DNA of 64,000 nt from NCBI GenBank assembly GCA_027625915.1, contig JANTQA010000040.1, forward strand, positions 1,054,001 through 1,118,000, in the 5' to 3' direction. The position numbers and the translations under genes are program-made. The notes under the pieces were generated by a model. That model did not search any database. It was not told where the DNA came from and worked only from the letters and a program-made list of their open reading frames with translations. Positions 33,618-45,501 of the stretch are shown here, in pieces. The DNA is from Anaeramoeba flamelloides. Lineage: Eukaryota; Metamonada; Anaeramoebidae. The first letter of the stretch is position 1, and each line of letters starts with the position of its first letter.

Positions 33618-34673
33618 TTTTCAACAAATTTTCTTAATTTTTACTAGAAGCCTTTTTTTGTTTTTTTAATATTTATAAATTGCACTTGATTCTTTTTACA
33701 TGAAAATGTTTTTACAGATTATGACACTTTTCAACTTGATATAAATATCTTTTTTTAAGCTAGTTTTTAAACAATTATAAAAAATTTTTTTCACCACACC
33801 AGTATGAATAAATATAATTGAAAAATTCAATTTAGAAAAAAACATTACTTTAATTATACTTTCATCCTTAAAAAATACAGTTACTTTTAAATATTATCAA
33901 CATTCCAATACTTTTAAAAAATTACGAATATTGTATTTATTGTTTTTAGTACTAATGCAAGTCTTGAATGTAACCTTTGTCTAGAAAAAAAATGTTTCTT
34001 TTTCCGTAAAAATGTTTGAATGAATGAAATAATAAAAAAAATTTCCACAACCCTTAATTAGTAAGTGGTATTCTTCTGTTGTTAGGTTTTAAAAAATTAA
34101 AACGAGGGTAGTAAAATTGTAGGTTTTTTATAATTGTTACAAATTAAAAAATCCTAGAAACGACCCTAATAATTGGTAACTTGTTTTGTGAATTTATATA
34201 TATATATTACTATTTAAAATATTTTTACTTTCCAATTTTATAGATTTATTTTTACTTGATTACCTTTAGTTTATCATCCATAATAATTCTAAATCTATTA
34301 TCTATATGGTGTGAACTATTATCAAAACAAAATCAAATTTCATGAAAGATCTGATTTTCTTTCATTTTTACTTGACTTATTATACGTTTTACTCCATTAA
34401 GCTTTACATCCATATCCAATAAATATATCCTAGAAAATTTTTTTAAATTTTTTTTAAAAAACTATTTGCTTGACAAAAGGTATTTTAACTTCTTTATTTT
34501 ATTCTACAAAACATTAGTTTAGATCAGAGCCAATGTTTAGAACCAAATACATTATTCTGATGATTCTTTTAATTTCTTTTCAAGAAAAAGATTTTTTTTC
34601 TTCTTAATTTTTAAGATCCAATCGAAATAAATTTCATTTTTATTCCTTGTTCTTAACTTTATTTTTCTGTGTT

Positions 34674-37600
34674 ATGGGTCAAAAAAATTCCAAAGGATTA
34701 ACCAAAAAAGAGCTGGATAGATTGAAAAAAGAAACAAATTGTAAGCCAAAGAAAAACTCCAACCACTAAAAATCCTCTTTCTTGTTCAACAAATTAAAGT
34801 TTCTTTCCTTTTGATTTAACTTATTTTTTTTTATATCTTTAAACCAAAACTAATTTCATAAATGGAAAAAAAATGAAACAATTGCACCCAAAAAATAAAA
34901 AATCAAAAAACAAAAAACCAGTCAACCAAAACGAACTCTTAAAAATCTACAAAAAATTTATCGCAGAAAATCCAAATGGGATGATAAAAAAACAAGATTT
35001 TGGGAAATTAACAAAACAACTTGGTTTACGTGACGAGTTTTTTTCAGAACTGTTGTTTAATAATTTCGATGATGACAATAATGGCTATATTGTTTGATTG
35101 ATTTTTTTTTTTGTTTTTCTTTTTGTGTTTTGAATCATTTGGCTTATTTGTTTGTTTTTTTTATTCCTCCTGATTGATCCACAATACAACAATTTTTTTA
35201 TAACACAAAGGATTTTTCTGAGCTTTGTACTGTTATGAATATTATCATGAAAGGATCTACTGATGACAAATTAGAATTCATCTTTAAAGTCTATGATTTA
35301 GATGGGTAATTTTTTCTTTCCTTTTCTTTTTTTTAACTTATATTCGACGATCTTTTTGTTTTCAAAAAAGATCCTTTTTTCGAGAAAGATCTTTAAAACT
35401 CGTTTCAGATCAAATTAGAAGAATTGAAAATTTGAGAAAATTGTTTTTCAAAGTGTCAATAAAATTTATCTTTTATTTCATTAACAATTCCAACAAGGTT
35501 TCTACTATTTTCAAAATTATTCGTTTTAAAAACCAACTCCAAAAAAACAAATTCCAACTACAATAGATAATTCCTTTTCTCTTAAATCGTTTCAAACACA
35601 TGTTTAAATGTGTTTTTAGCTGCTTTTTCTTTTTTATTTTTTGAAAAGGTTCAACAAGTAGCAACCAAAATAACTTGTCAAAATTTTCTTTTTCTATTTT
35701 GATCCAAAAATCCAAACCATAATGGATTAGAAAATTGAATTTTAAGGGTCTAGTCATTTACTGTGAATGTACTCCATACTCAGGGGGTGACCTCAGACCA
35801 AAAAGGGTATTGAGAAATAGTTCTTCTTTTGGTTGACAAAATTCAAATAACCAAAAAAAAATATTTCATTGGATCTCTTTGGCAAAAAATTCAATGAAGA
35901 AAAAAAAGTTTGAAAGAATTCTCAATTTCAAAAAATCCAAAATTTAAAAAAAAAAATTTCATCTTTTCTCGTTTTCTTTTTCCAAATGGCCAAATTTCTT
36001 AAATTTAAAACAAATTGCTTTCTTGAAGTTCGCAATCAATTTAATTCGATTTAATTTGAGTTGTGGTTATTTTGTAACCCTCTAAATTTGACCAAGTAAG
36101 GATTATGTATTATTCTTACGATAAAAATAACTCATTTCAAAAATGAAAAAAAAGAAAAAAAACATCACAGCAGATCTCAAAAAGCGCCAAAGAGCGACAC
36201 TTCAAAACAGATATAGTTGTTTTCAAAATTGTATATTGACAACCATTCTAATTGGAAATTGAGTGTCTCTCTTTCGCGCTTTTTTCGAAAAATGTCCTCA
36301 TCTTTAGTTGTTGATTTTTGGAGATCGATCGTACATTATATGTTGGTTGGTTTTTGATTGGAGTTGGGTCCTCATAAAAATTACTAAAAATTTTTTTTCC
36401 AATTTAGAAAAAAAAATTTCACCGTAATTACTCGATACTTAAATTTAAAATAATTTAAAATAATCAAAAATAACGGCTTAACCATGAAAAAAAAATTTTT
36501 TAAATTTTATAATTTAAATTTGAAAAAAATCTTAATAGAAAACTGGAAAATTGCATTTATCAACTTAAATTGAAAATATCTCTTTTTTAAAAAAAAGAAC
36601 TAATTGTGTCTTCGAAATATTTTTTCATTAATATGATTAATAAAGTCATAATTAATGTTATGGAAATTCTTTTTTTATACACTTTATTAAAATTGTATAA
36701 ATATCATTCTTGAAAATTATTAGTTTTTTTGATTTTTTGACAGAAAAGAAAAACAAAATGACAATTTAAAAAAAATTATTTAAATCTCAATGAATCAAAA
36801 AAAGGAAAATAATTTTTAAAAAAATGTTAATGCTAAACCACCAAAATTAGTTGAGAAATAACTGTTTCTATTTGAATTTTTTAAAAAAATCTTCTTTTTT
36901 TCGAAAGTAGCAATGGTTAATTATGAAGTATGTAGGACTAGACTCTAATAATTTCACAAAATATTTTGTTGGAAAAAGTGTATTTCAAGTTTGGACTTTT
37001 TATTATTTCAAAAAGTGACTCAGATGGTTTAAATTATAAATCAAAAATTAAAAAAAATAATTAAAATTGAAGAATTATACAACTTGATTTATTTTATAAT
37101 AATCTTTGAAAAAAGATATTTCCAAAAAATTTGAGCAAATTTATTTTATATTTCATATAAAATTCTCTTTGTTGGATGTTCTATCTGTAAAAATTATAAT
37201 ATCAAAATAAGAGAAATATTAATACCGATTAAGCCAGCATTTCTTCAGATGACTTATTAGACGGACACAATATATTTTTTGAAAAATGTTTTTAAATGAA
37301 CATAAATACCTAAATTCAATAAAAATACTGTTTAGTCTAGCTCTTGGTTCACTATTTGACTCCAACAAACCTCCAGAAGCAGGGGTAGAAAATTTAATAA
37401 AATAAAACTATTTTCAATGTTTTATTGTTTTCTAGTTTCTAAAATAAAAATAATATAAAGATCAGTCAAAGATGTTGAAGTTGGTTTGTTTTTCTAAAGA
37501 ATTTGAACAAATTAGGAAAACAACTCTTTTTTTTTTTGTAAAAAAATAATATTTATTAGCAAATTTTTTACTGAAAAATTACAACTGCTAAAAAATAGCG

Positions 37601-37974
37601 AAATTGTACTGAAAGAAATATATATATACAAAAACAAAGCAAAATTAGTAATGTTATAATAAATATTTTATAATAGAAAATAACCCCATCTCTTATTTTT
37701 CTTTAAAAATCTATTATCATTATATTATTACCAATTTCAAAGAAATGGGTTCTTAGAAAAAGAAGAACTGTACCAAATTGTAGAATCCATATACAAAATT
37801 GCATCCAATTCCAAATTTTTTGATACTAAAGAAGAAATGTTGAATTACGTTGATCAATGTTTTGAAGAAGCAGATCAAGACAATGATGGGAAATTATCAT
37901 TTGATGAATTTAAAACAAGAGCAAAAAATGATCCAAAATTTTTAACAAGCTTATCACCTTTCCAAGATAATTAA
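34674..37974 (+). CDS. Neuronal calcium sensor (frequenin/recoverin family) EF-hand protein
   Basis: Exons 34674-34740, 34922-35091, 35211-35305, 37743-37974 join in frame to 187 residues, the usual NCS length. The N-terminus MGQKNSKG fits an N-myristoylation site. The first EF-hand is degenerate (IAENPNGMIKKQDF), as is normal for the family. The other three loops are complete: EF2 72-83 DDDNNGYIDFSE, EF3 108-119 DLDGNGFLEKEE, EF4 155-166 DQDNDGKLSFDE. The C-terminal SPFQDN tail is short. Expected role: calcium-dependent membrane switch, in many eukaryotes acting on PI 4-kinase or receptor kinases. The exon 2 acceptor (ccag at 34921) was chosen because it restores the family pattern ETNFNQNELLKIYKKF. 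Intron 2 cuts EF2 and intron 3 cuts EF3. Confidence 0.93.
35700..35900 (+). repeat. Dispersed repeat, copy 1 (partner at 59880-60030)
   Basis: Shares cttcttttggttgac, a run ending in gtattg(a/t)gaaataa, and the phrase gggtgac with 59880-60030 in the same orientation. Non-coding. Confidence 0.45.
36178..36290. mobile_element. Short foldback element with GC-rich arms
   Basis: Arm caaaaagcgccaaagagcga (36178) pairs with gtctctctttcgcgctttttt (about 36264-36284), a reverse complement with few changes. The 55 bp loop contains its own smaller inverted repeat (gttgttttcaaa / attgacaac). GC content is clearly above its surroundings. About 113 bp in all. It could be a MITE or a structured RNA element in the intron. 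Confidence 0.5.
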
Positions 37975-38639
37975 ATTTCATATAAAAAAATGTTTAAATT
38001 TTGAAATTAAAAACTCAATATTTTTAAATCTTACTTATTTCTAATATAAATAAGTTGTACTTATCATAAAACCAGACAGCGCATGGGTTTACAATTAATT
38101 TTAGCATTTTATAAAAATTCAATTACTAATTTTGTTATTTAATTGTTTTTTTTTTAATTTTTTGAAAAATTTCTAAAAATATTAATAAAAAATAATTATT
38201 ATATTTATTTATTTTCCATACACCAAATTTTCCTTTTTTAATGGTTAATGTTCTGATATTTGATGTAAAATTCTTTGTTTTAGAATAAATTATTCGCTTT
38301 AAGGAGTATATCGCTTCGGTATATATATATAGATATATATAAATATATATATAAACACCATTTCAAAAATTGTTACTTACCTGAAATAATAAATTGAAAA
38401 AAAAAAAAGATATTCTTTAGTATCCAAGTACAAATAATATTTAAAGCTGGTTCATAATCCACTTTTAAGCCATTCTAAATATAAACCCCATTGCAAAAAT
38501 TTGGACATACCCAAAATCAAAAATAGGCAAAAAAACCTAATTTTTTTTATTTTTCCAAATGTAATCATAAAATCACATTTAAGTAACATAGTTTTAATGT
38601 TTTTATATGTAATCATTTTGTTTCAAATAAAATTAAAAA

Positions 38640-39300
38640 TTTATAAAACAAAAAAAAATAAATATCTATGTGTCCAAAACGGCGAAATGAGCAGAACAAA
38701 AAAATTCTATTGAAAATTTTTTGAAATTTCCTCAACAAATATTGATTGATCAAATAATAAGATACCATCAACTCATTGAATGTGATTTTTCTATTTGGGA
38801 AACTCAACAATAACACTTCTGTCAACCACCGAAAAAAAAATCCCGATCTAATGAAACAGATTACATTACCTGAAAAAAAGGAAATGCAAACAAAATAAAA
38901 AAGATAAAAAATGAAATAGTTTGTAAAATCAAAAATTATTTCCAAATTGAATGTAAAATCTGGTAATGCTATTCTTTCAATTGTTTAAACTGTGTTCATA
39001 TTTCTGGAATTTAGTTTATAATAACCTAAAATTTTATTTTTTCCATTTTTTCCCTTGTTGAAGTTCCTTTTTATTGGGAAGAAGAGTTACTAAGGAGAAA
39101 AATCAAGTGGTTACCTACTAATACTCGAAGGACAGAAACTAGTCGGTATGGGTAACTTGAAAATAAAAAGAAAAGACAAAAACAAAAACTGGAACGATCA
39201 AAAAACATTGGATCAAAAAGAAAAAAAAAATGGCAGCTACTAAACAACTACCTCTCAACGAAGCATTCACGATTTCTTAGAAATAATTAAACGACAAAAT
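38640..39300 (+). pseudogene. Eroded coding tract, unrecognised
   Basis: The + strand shows successive coding-like blocks. Examples are NSIENFLKFPQQILIDQI with IECDFSIWETQQ, TSVNHRKKNPDLMKQITL, VPFYWEEELLRRKIKWLP with NTRRTETSRY, and a basic KKKRQKQKLERSKN tail. The blocks do not share one frame and no start is clear, so this looks like a decayed gene with several breaks, or short exons I cannot join. No family recognised. The minus-strand ORF over the same place is hydrophobic junk from poly-T. Confidence 0.35.
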
Positions 39301-39659
39301 TTTAAATAAAAGGATCGTGTCTGTTTTAATGAGTGTTCTTGATAAAAATGGACAGTTGGTTTTTTTTTTTGATTTTTTATCAACTGTCTTGTCAAAAAAA
39401 TTTCTTTTTTTGTTTACTACTTTTTTTTTTTTTTTTTTTTTTCCTTTTATTTTTTTTTTTCTTTTTAATTTTTCTTTTTGTTTTTTCAACCAATCAAAAA
39501 TTGGAACCTGCTCGATTCCAAAATATTTTTTTTTCTTTATCATCTAAATTACTAATTTACCATTAGTAATCAGAGCTGTAAGAGGATCTTTGATCTCTCC
39601 CTTCGACCAATAAAAAAAAAAAAAAAAATAACCTAAAATTTTAAAAATTGAAAAAAATC

Positions 39660-40150
39660 AAACCAAAAGCTGAAAAAAAAGTGAGCCGCAATTTTTGAAA
39701 AGTGCATTTTGGATTTTTTATTCTGAACTTTAACTGAAAAAAAAGATTAACAAGAAGATTTTTTGCTAATAATTAAATTCATTTTAAAAAAAATCACATA
39801 GTATCAATTTTCTTTATGATTATTTTTCTTTTCGAAGATCTTTTTTTTTTTTTTTCATGATCTTTTTCAACAAAAAAATATCAAAAAAAAAAAAAAAAAG
39901 AAAAAGAAAAACTTTTTAAAAACAAAGAAAAAGGAAAAAAAAAACACAAAAAAAAGCACAAAAAAAAAGGAAAAAGAAAAACAAAAAAATAATAAATTTG
40001 AAAAAGCAAAAAATTTGGCCAAATTAGATAAAATGATTCTGATCCAAAAATTAGAAAATATTTTTTTGAAAAGAATACTGGGATAAACCCTCAAAAAATC
40101 TTCCAATATCATTATAAAGTGATTCAAATTTTTTGAAATGATGTTTATAA
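39660..40150 (-). repeat. Dispersed repeat, inverted copy of 41150-41575
   Basis: Reverse complement of 41150-41575 over its length: the flanks (gattctgatccaaaaatta, gggtttatcccagtattc, and at the other end gcactttt/aaaagtgagc) match, while the central homopurine tract differs in length. A third relative is at 60680-60960. Confidence 0.6.
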
Positions 40151-41149
40151 TTCAAAAGGATATAGTAAAATAAAATATTGTACTCTATTCTTTTAAATTT
40201 TGGAAAATCTACCAACACTTCCAACAGGTAGAATTTATCAACTCATTATAATTTTTTTTATAAATTTCCTTTTTAAGTATCTTAATATTTTATGAATTCC
40301 AATTAATTTTATGTTAATTCGGGGATTAAATTTTATTATTTTATCCAGATAAGGTAGAGATAATTTTTTTTAATTTATTTTTTAATTTAAATATTTTTTA
40401 TTTTCTAAAATTACCAAATTTCCGAATTTAATTCTCTTTTATTTGTAAGAATAGTTTTTGGTGTGTTTCGACATATTTCATTAATTCATAATTTAATTCA
40501 TGAATTCAGATTATTTAGGGTTTTTATTTTATAATTATATATTTCTAATTGGATAATAGGCTTAATATTAAAGATTTTAATAGCTAATTTTCAAATCATT
40601 TTTTAATAAGTTATTATTAACTAATTATTTACAGTTATTAAATGTTTCTTTAACTTTTTTTAAATTATAAACTATATGTGAAATTTTATCTAAGATAAAT
40701 CCCTAAATATAGAATTTTTTATAACTCCTGTGAAATTTCAACTATATTTATTAATAAAAAATGAAAGGATAAATTTGTTAGTAAATTATTATTTTTGAGT
40801 TGTGTAGATGTATTATAAGTTTCTTTTACCGTTATCAATTTGTTTACTAAATGTGAAATTTTATCAAAGTAAATACCTAAATATTTATTATTTTTTGTAA
40901 AATCTTGTGAAATGATTTTTTTTTTTTTTTTTTTTAAGTTTGAATCCTAATTGAGTTATTAATTAATCTTTTGAATTTAATTTTTGATTTTTATTTTATT
41001 TCATTTTATAATTAAAATTAAATTATCTGTAAAAATCTGACAATGATTAGTTATTAGTATTATTATTAGAAAAAGAAAATGTGAAATAAGAGCATAAATA
41101 ATAAGTGACAAAGGATCAATGTGGAATATACCAAGTCACTTACCTTGAT

Positions 41150-41575
41150 AATAAACTATTTTTCATAAATTTTGACTCACTTTATAATGTTAATGGGGGT
41201 TGTTTTGAGGGTTTATTACAGTATTCTTTACAAAAAATATTTTCAAATTTTTGGATCATAATCATTTTTTCTAATTTTTCAAATTTTAGTTTTGCTTTTT
41301 CAAATTTTTCTTTTTCTTTTGTTTTTCTTTTTTTTTTTTTTTTTTTTTCTTTTTTTTTTTTTCTTTTTCTTTTTTTTTTTTTTTTACAAAAGATCATGTG
41401 GAAAAAAAAAAAGATCTTCGAAAATACAAATAATTACTATAAAAATTTCGACTATCTAATGTCTTTGAAAATTCAGATTATAATTGGTTCAAAATCTTCT
41501 TCTTTAACTTTTTTTTCAGTGAAAGTTCAGTAATAAAAAATCTGTAATGCTCATTTCACAAATTGTGACTCATTT
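41150..41575 (+). repeat. Dispersed repeat with central poly-T tract
   Basis: Left part 'gactcactttataatgtt' plus 'gagggtttattacagtattc', then a long T/C tract, then 'gttcagtaataaaaaatctg' and 'gctcatttcacaaattgtga'. Inverted copy at 39660-40150, direct copy at 60680-60960. ORFs across the T tract are artefacts. Confidence 0.6.
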
Positions 41576-41875
41576 TTTTTTAGTTTTTGGTTTTATTTTT
41601 ATTAATTTTTAATATATCAGGCTTTTATAGATTTAGAATGGCTTAAAAGTGAATTACATATCATATTTAGTTATTAATTGTTCTTGAATACTAAAGGATA
41701 TATTTTTTTTTCAATTTATTATTTCAGGTGAGTCACAATTTTTCAAAAAGAGTTTAGTTTAATAATTAAATTTTGAGATAATTTCATTTAAAATTTTTTT
41801 TTTATCGTTTTTCTAATTATTTTAAAACTAAATGAATCAAAGTATTTTACTATATTAATTTTAATAGCCTATGCA

Positions 41876-42056
41876 ATTTTTAAAAAACAAATTTTGAATG
41901 AAATTTAAGACACAGAAAAATCTCAAATTAAAGTATATAAATTTGTGGGAATTTTTTTAAACATGATTTTTTTTTATTCAAAAATGAATTTTGTTTATTA
42001 ATTTGGGATTTTTTTTTGCCTTAAATTCCGTTGAAAGTTTATATTTTAAAATTGGG
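41876..42056. mobile_element. Small TIR element, copy 1 (partner at 61806-61978)
   Basis: About 180 bp with inverted arms. The left arm ends near cacagaaaaatctcaaatt; the right arm in reverse complement begins ccaattttaaaatataaact. The same family, with crisper ends (cttttaagacacaaacttt), is at 61806-61978. Confidence 0.5.
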
Positions 42057-42745
42057 ACTGACTGTATTAAAAAAAGCATCAACGTGAAATTCCTAAGTTT
42101 TTTTTAATATAAGAAATAAACTGTAAATCAAATAAATTTTCCTTTTATTTCTCAAATTCGCTAAAAGTTATCAGGAAATACGTTGCTTTTTTTATAATTA
42201 AGAAAGAAAAAAGAAGCAAATAAATTTTCCTTTTATTTCCCAATTAAAAAAAAACCTAATGGGAAAGATAAGATAATTTTGTTATCCATTCAAAATAATC
42301 AATCAGAAAGTATTTTTTTAAAAATGTGGTGTAATCTAATGAAATCCTAATATTACAAAATAAATGGCAACTATTTCGTTTGTTTAAGGTGGACTTAATA
42401 TGGTATTGAAGAAATAAAATAATATTTTTTTTTTGGGGAAAGTGAATTTTTTCGTTTTTTTTTTTTTTCGGCTTTAGAATTCCCAAAGCATTGTTAAAAA
42501 AAAAAACTCCTAAAAACATAGTTCTTTCCTGATTTTTTCATTTTACTCAGTTTTTGATCAATATATGCTTATTAATTCAATTAGAAATTTGTGCTCTAAA
42601 TAAATAATATCTTTCATTAAATACCTCTGTTGTTGGTGGATATTTATAAAATAACAAACAATAAAATCAATTAATCTTGATTTTACCCAATATACATATA
42701 TATATATATATAAATTAATTCTTCAATACTCGATCATTGTCACTT

Positions 42746-43150
42746 AAGGGAATGGCGTCTACCAAATAGAAGACTAAGATCGTAATATTCCGTTATTGGG
42801 TTTAATCACCTCTGTGTTACATGGTTCAAATGTCTCTAAAAAATGGATTAGTCAAGTAGTAATATTTGTTGATCTCATCAGTTAAAAAATGATCTATGTT
42901 TTTGAGTAAAAAACTCAACTATTTCAGAATAAAATGTGCATTTCGCCATAAATTTAAAGGTTGAATTATCATTTTTCAGATTACAAAGTCACAAAATATC
43001 TTTCTTAAATTTGTGGCGAAATTTAGATTAGTTGCTAAAAAATTCAATTTTTACAAATAAAATGATTAAATGAATAAATTTTTTTGACTAATTATTTTTG
43101 AAATTGAACACCATCGAAGTAATTGAATATGACAATCACAACTAAGCAAA
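42746..43150 (+). mobile_element. TTAA-family MITE, copy 1 (right end lost)
   Basis: Begins ttaagggaatggcgtctacc and matches copy 2 (52151-52911) for about 400 bp, e.g. ttcaaatgtctctaaaaaat, gttgatctcatca, tgcatttcgccataaattta. The facing terminal repeat is missing or too decayed to see. Confidence 0.65.
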
Positions 43151-43540
43151 GATATATTTTTAATAATATAACAAAAATGAATAAAAAAATTGCCCAAAGA
43201 ATGAATAAGTTCGTATACTTACAACACAATAGATGTTTCGAGTAATTTATTCAACAAATTTTTTGAATTATTTTTCAACTTATTTTTCAATGATCAATAA
43301 AGATATATAAAATTGAAATTCCTCAAACTGAATTCAACCTCATTTGTACAAATTTTTAAACTCTAAAAGCCAATTTCAGATTAATGGAAAAACATATCGA
43401 CAAAAAATCCAAATAAATTCACTTTTGTTTATGTTTACAATTTTATATCAAATTTGGTTCGAATATGAAACAGGTAAACATTTTGGTTTTATTTATTTTT
43501 TCAAAATCTCTTTTAATTCTAATAAACAATACATTTTTAT

Positions 43541-43693
43541 TTTTTATACTTTTTACCTTTTCCAAATTTCCCTTCTTAAGATTTTTTATACTTTTTACCT
43601 TTTCCAAATTTCCCTTCTTAAGTTACTTGGGCTCTATGTTCCTTCTCTTTTTGTTTTTTTAGGTGTTTGGGAAAGGTAAAAAGTATAAAAAAT
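43541..43693. repeat. Tandemly doubled foldback arm
   Basis: A 41 bp unit (tttttatactttttacctttt ... cccttcttaag) is repeated twice in tandem at 43541-43622. A third arm in inverse orientation (tgggaaaggtaaaaagtata) lies at about 43667-43689. The ORFs here are hydrophobic artefacts. Confidence 0.55.
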
Positions 43694-43699
43694 CATTAT

Positions 43700-43929
43700 A
43701 AGAATTGGTTGACTTGATCATGACTAACCCAACCAAACTTGTTCATGATCAGATCTTCGACGAGGAATTATGCAACTGAACTGAATCCAACGAATTCGAT
43801 CTGAAACCAACCAAAGTGAACCGAATTGAACTTTCCGTACTATCTGTCGAGTCGTTACTTTGACTGGGTTTTTGCTGTCGAGTCGGTATCTTGTACTGGG
43901 ATTTTGCGAAAACAAGATTTGGGAAACTT

Positions 43930-43966
<37 letters not shown>
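43700..43966 (+). other. GC-richer segment ending in a 35 nt poly-A tract
   Basis: Unlike its surroundings, 43710-43930 has balanced base composition. It has a hairpin (gatcatgac ... ttcatgatc, about 43717-43752) and a 31 bp near-tandem duplication starting ctgtcgagtcg (43844 and 43875). It ends directly in A35 (43932-43966). The layout resembles a retroposed RNA (SINE-like), but I see no convincing pol III A/B boxes and no target duplication. Confidence 0.35.
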
Positions 43967-43968
<2 letters not shown>

Positions 43969-44925
43969 ACACAAAAAAAAAAAATAAAAAAAAAAGCAAA
44001 GCAACTGAAAAGAAAATTTCGAAAACCAAATCTTATTCTTAAAAACCAGAGCTTTTTAGATTCAACCCATCTATAAAGTTCTAAATCAAAATTTAATAAA
44101 CAGCCTTTTTTCATTTGATCTATAGTTGTTCAAATATTTAGAACTCTTTATTAAAACAACCTATGGTGGCGATCCAAAAAAAAACCACATAAAAGGAAAC
44201 AACCACCAGCCCATTCAACACTTGGGGCACAAAAAAAAACTTTTCACTGAAAGTTTTTTTTTTTTTCTATTATTTTTTGACTCTCTTTCATTTCTTGCTT
44301 TTTCTTTCTCTTTTTCTTGTCTTTTTTTCCGAAATAATTTATTCTTTTCATTTTTTAAAGAAAAGATATCCTTTGAGCTGTAATCCTGCTTACATTACAG
44401 TTAGGATAAAAAAACCCTAAATACAATTTTAGAGTTTCAGGCAAATAGGAGGTAATTTTGTTGAATCACCTCTGCTCAACAATAAAAAAAAAAATAAACA
44501 ATACATTTTTTCAAATTGGTTTTTGTTTTTAGACTAGCAAAAAAAAGACCATTAAAAAAATATTTCAAAATACGAAGATTTATTACCATATTATAATAAA
44601 AATCTATTTGACAATTTTTTCAGGAATGCTTAGATCTTAATCTCCAAAAAAGAACCTAGGGTAATTGATCATTAAATAAGCCTTAATAAAATTTTGATTA
44701 CCATTGTTGTTTTTATTATTTTTCAGTAATTATCTACCAATCCCAAGATCTACATAGGCATTCCCAGCCAAAGAATTTTAAATTTTTCTGATAAAAAATC
44801 TCAAAGTAAAAAGTATTTTTTCCTTCAAAAAAGACAAAAAAAGTGATTGTTTGTTGGGTCATTTTTTTGTGGTATTAGTCATATAAATTCTAACTTGTCG
44901 TTTTAACATTTAAATGGAATCGAAA

Positions 44926-45110
44926 TTATAACCTATCGATTTTTTTAAATCTTTCATCTCTTTTCGCTGGACAATAGGTTTTCTTTAAAAGATAACAACA
45001 AAATAGAAATGTTACAAGAACAAAAGTACAAATTGAAAAGAATATGAAGACTCCCATCTCAATACCTTTCTTTGAAACTTGTGAGTAACAAAAGAATCTA
45101 ATAAAACCTT
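44926..45110 (-). CDS. Possible terminal exon of a single-pass membrane protein
   Basis: A minus-strand frame after an acceptor-like ttttattag reads FFCYSQVSKKGIEMG. A 22-residue hydrophobic span follows (VFIFFSICTFVLVTFLFCCY), then a basic tail (LKKTYCPAKRDERFKKIDRL) and TAA. This is the arrangement of a membrane anchor with a short cytoplasmic tail. There is no ATG at the head of the frame and no upstream exon found before the divergent G-alpha start at 45502, so it could be a fragment. Confidence 0.28.
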
Positions 45111-45501
45111 CATCCAATTTCAAAAATCAAACACAATTTGAAGTCATTTCTGAAAATAGTAATTCTTTTTTTCCGCTTGATGAATTAATCAATTCGAATC
45201 ACTATACTTTTCCCATTAGCGGTTTTCAACTTAAAATTATAAAACACGATTTATAACAGATGATAAGAAGTAGATGGAAAAATAAATTGGGATTATAATT
45301 TCGAATTCTGGTTTGTCAAAAAAAAAAATCTGTTAATACTAAATTTCAGATTTCAATTTTGAATTAAGATCTACTTTAACAAGTACCATTTAATTGTAAC
45401 ACTAGTGTCAAATTATAATTTTAGATTTTTGAAAAGTATTGTTATTTTCTTTACTTTAGATTTAATCAAATTTTATCTTTTTTAGCTTTTTGTCTACTAC
45501 C

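Larger units (their letters stand above)
32958..34673. other. Intergenic between Myb and calcium-sensor genes
   Basis: Contains a degenerate AGAAT minisatellite (33084-33147) and a weak minus-strand ORF (33414-33617). The rest is A/T-rich with no repeats I can match elsewhere. Confidence 0.6.
35306..37742 (+). other. 2.4 kb intron of the calcium-sensor gene
   Basis: Carries a dispersed repeat (35700-35900) also found at 59880-60030, and a GC-richer foldback (36178-36290). The rest is A/T-rich. The other introns of this gene are 181 and 119 nt. Confidence 0.75.
37975..45501. other. Long intergenic region dense in repeats
   Basis: Contains an eroded coding tract (38640-39300), inverted copies of one repeat (39660-40150 and 41150-41575), a small TIR element (41876-42056), a TTAA-family element (42746-43150), a duplicated foldback (43541-43693) and an odd GC-richer segment with a poly-A tail (43700-43966). 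A small membrane-protein exon candidate (44926-45110) lies near its right end. Poly-T/poly-A tracts create many false ORFs. Confidence 0.6.

Noticed and set aside
38613-38945. 110-codon hydrophobic minus-strand ORF
   Set aside because: Phe/Tyr/Leu-rich from poly-A/T sequence; the opposite strand shows better coding composition.
41105-41533. 142-codon ORF with long Phe run
   Set aside because: Falls on a dispersed repeat with a poly-T tract; copies at 39.7 and 60.7 kb do not keep the frame.
43344-43679. 111-codon hydrophobic ORF
   Set aside because: Explained by the tandemly doubled foldback arm (repeated Phe-Tyr-Thr-Phe-Tyr-Leu-Phe).
43710-43930. Possible tRNA or pol III gene in the GC-richer block
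   Set aside because: No cloverleaf and no clear A/B boxes on either strand.
43724-44114. Two minus-strand ORFs of 101 and 121 codons
   Set aside because: Both run through the 35 nt A/T tract; the non-repetitive part shows no protein-like pattern shared with any island.
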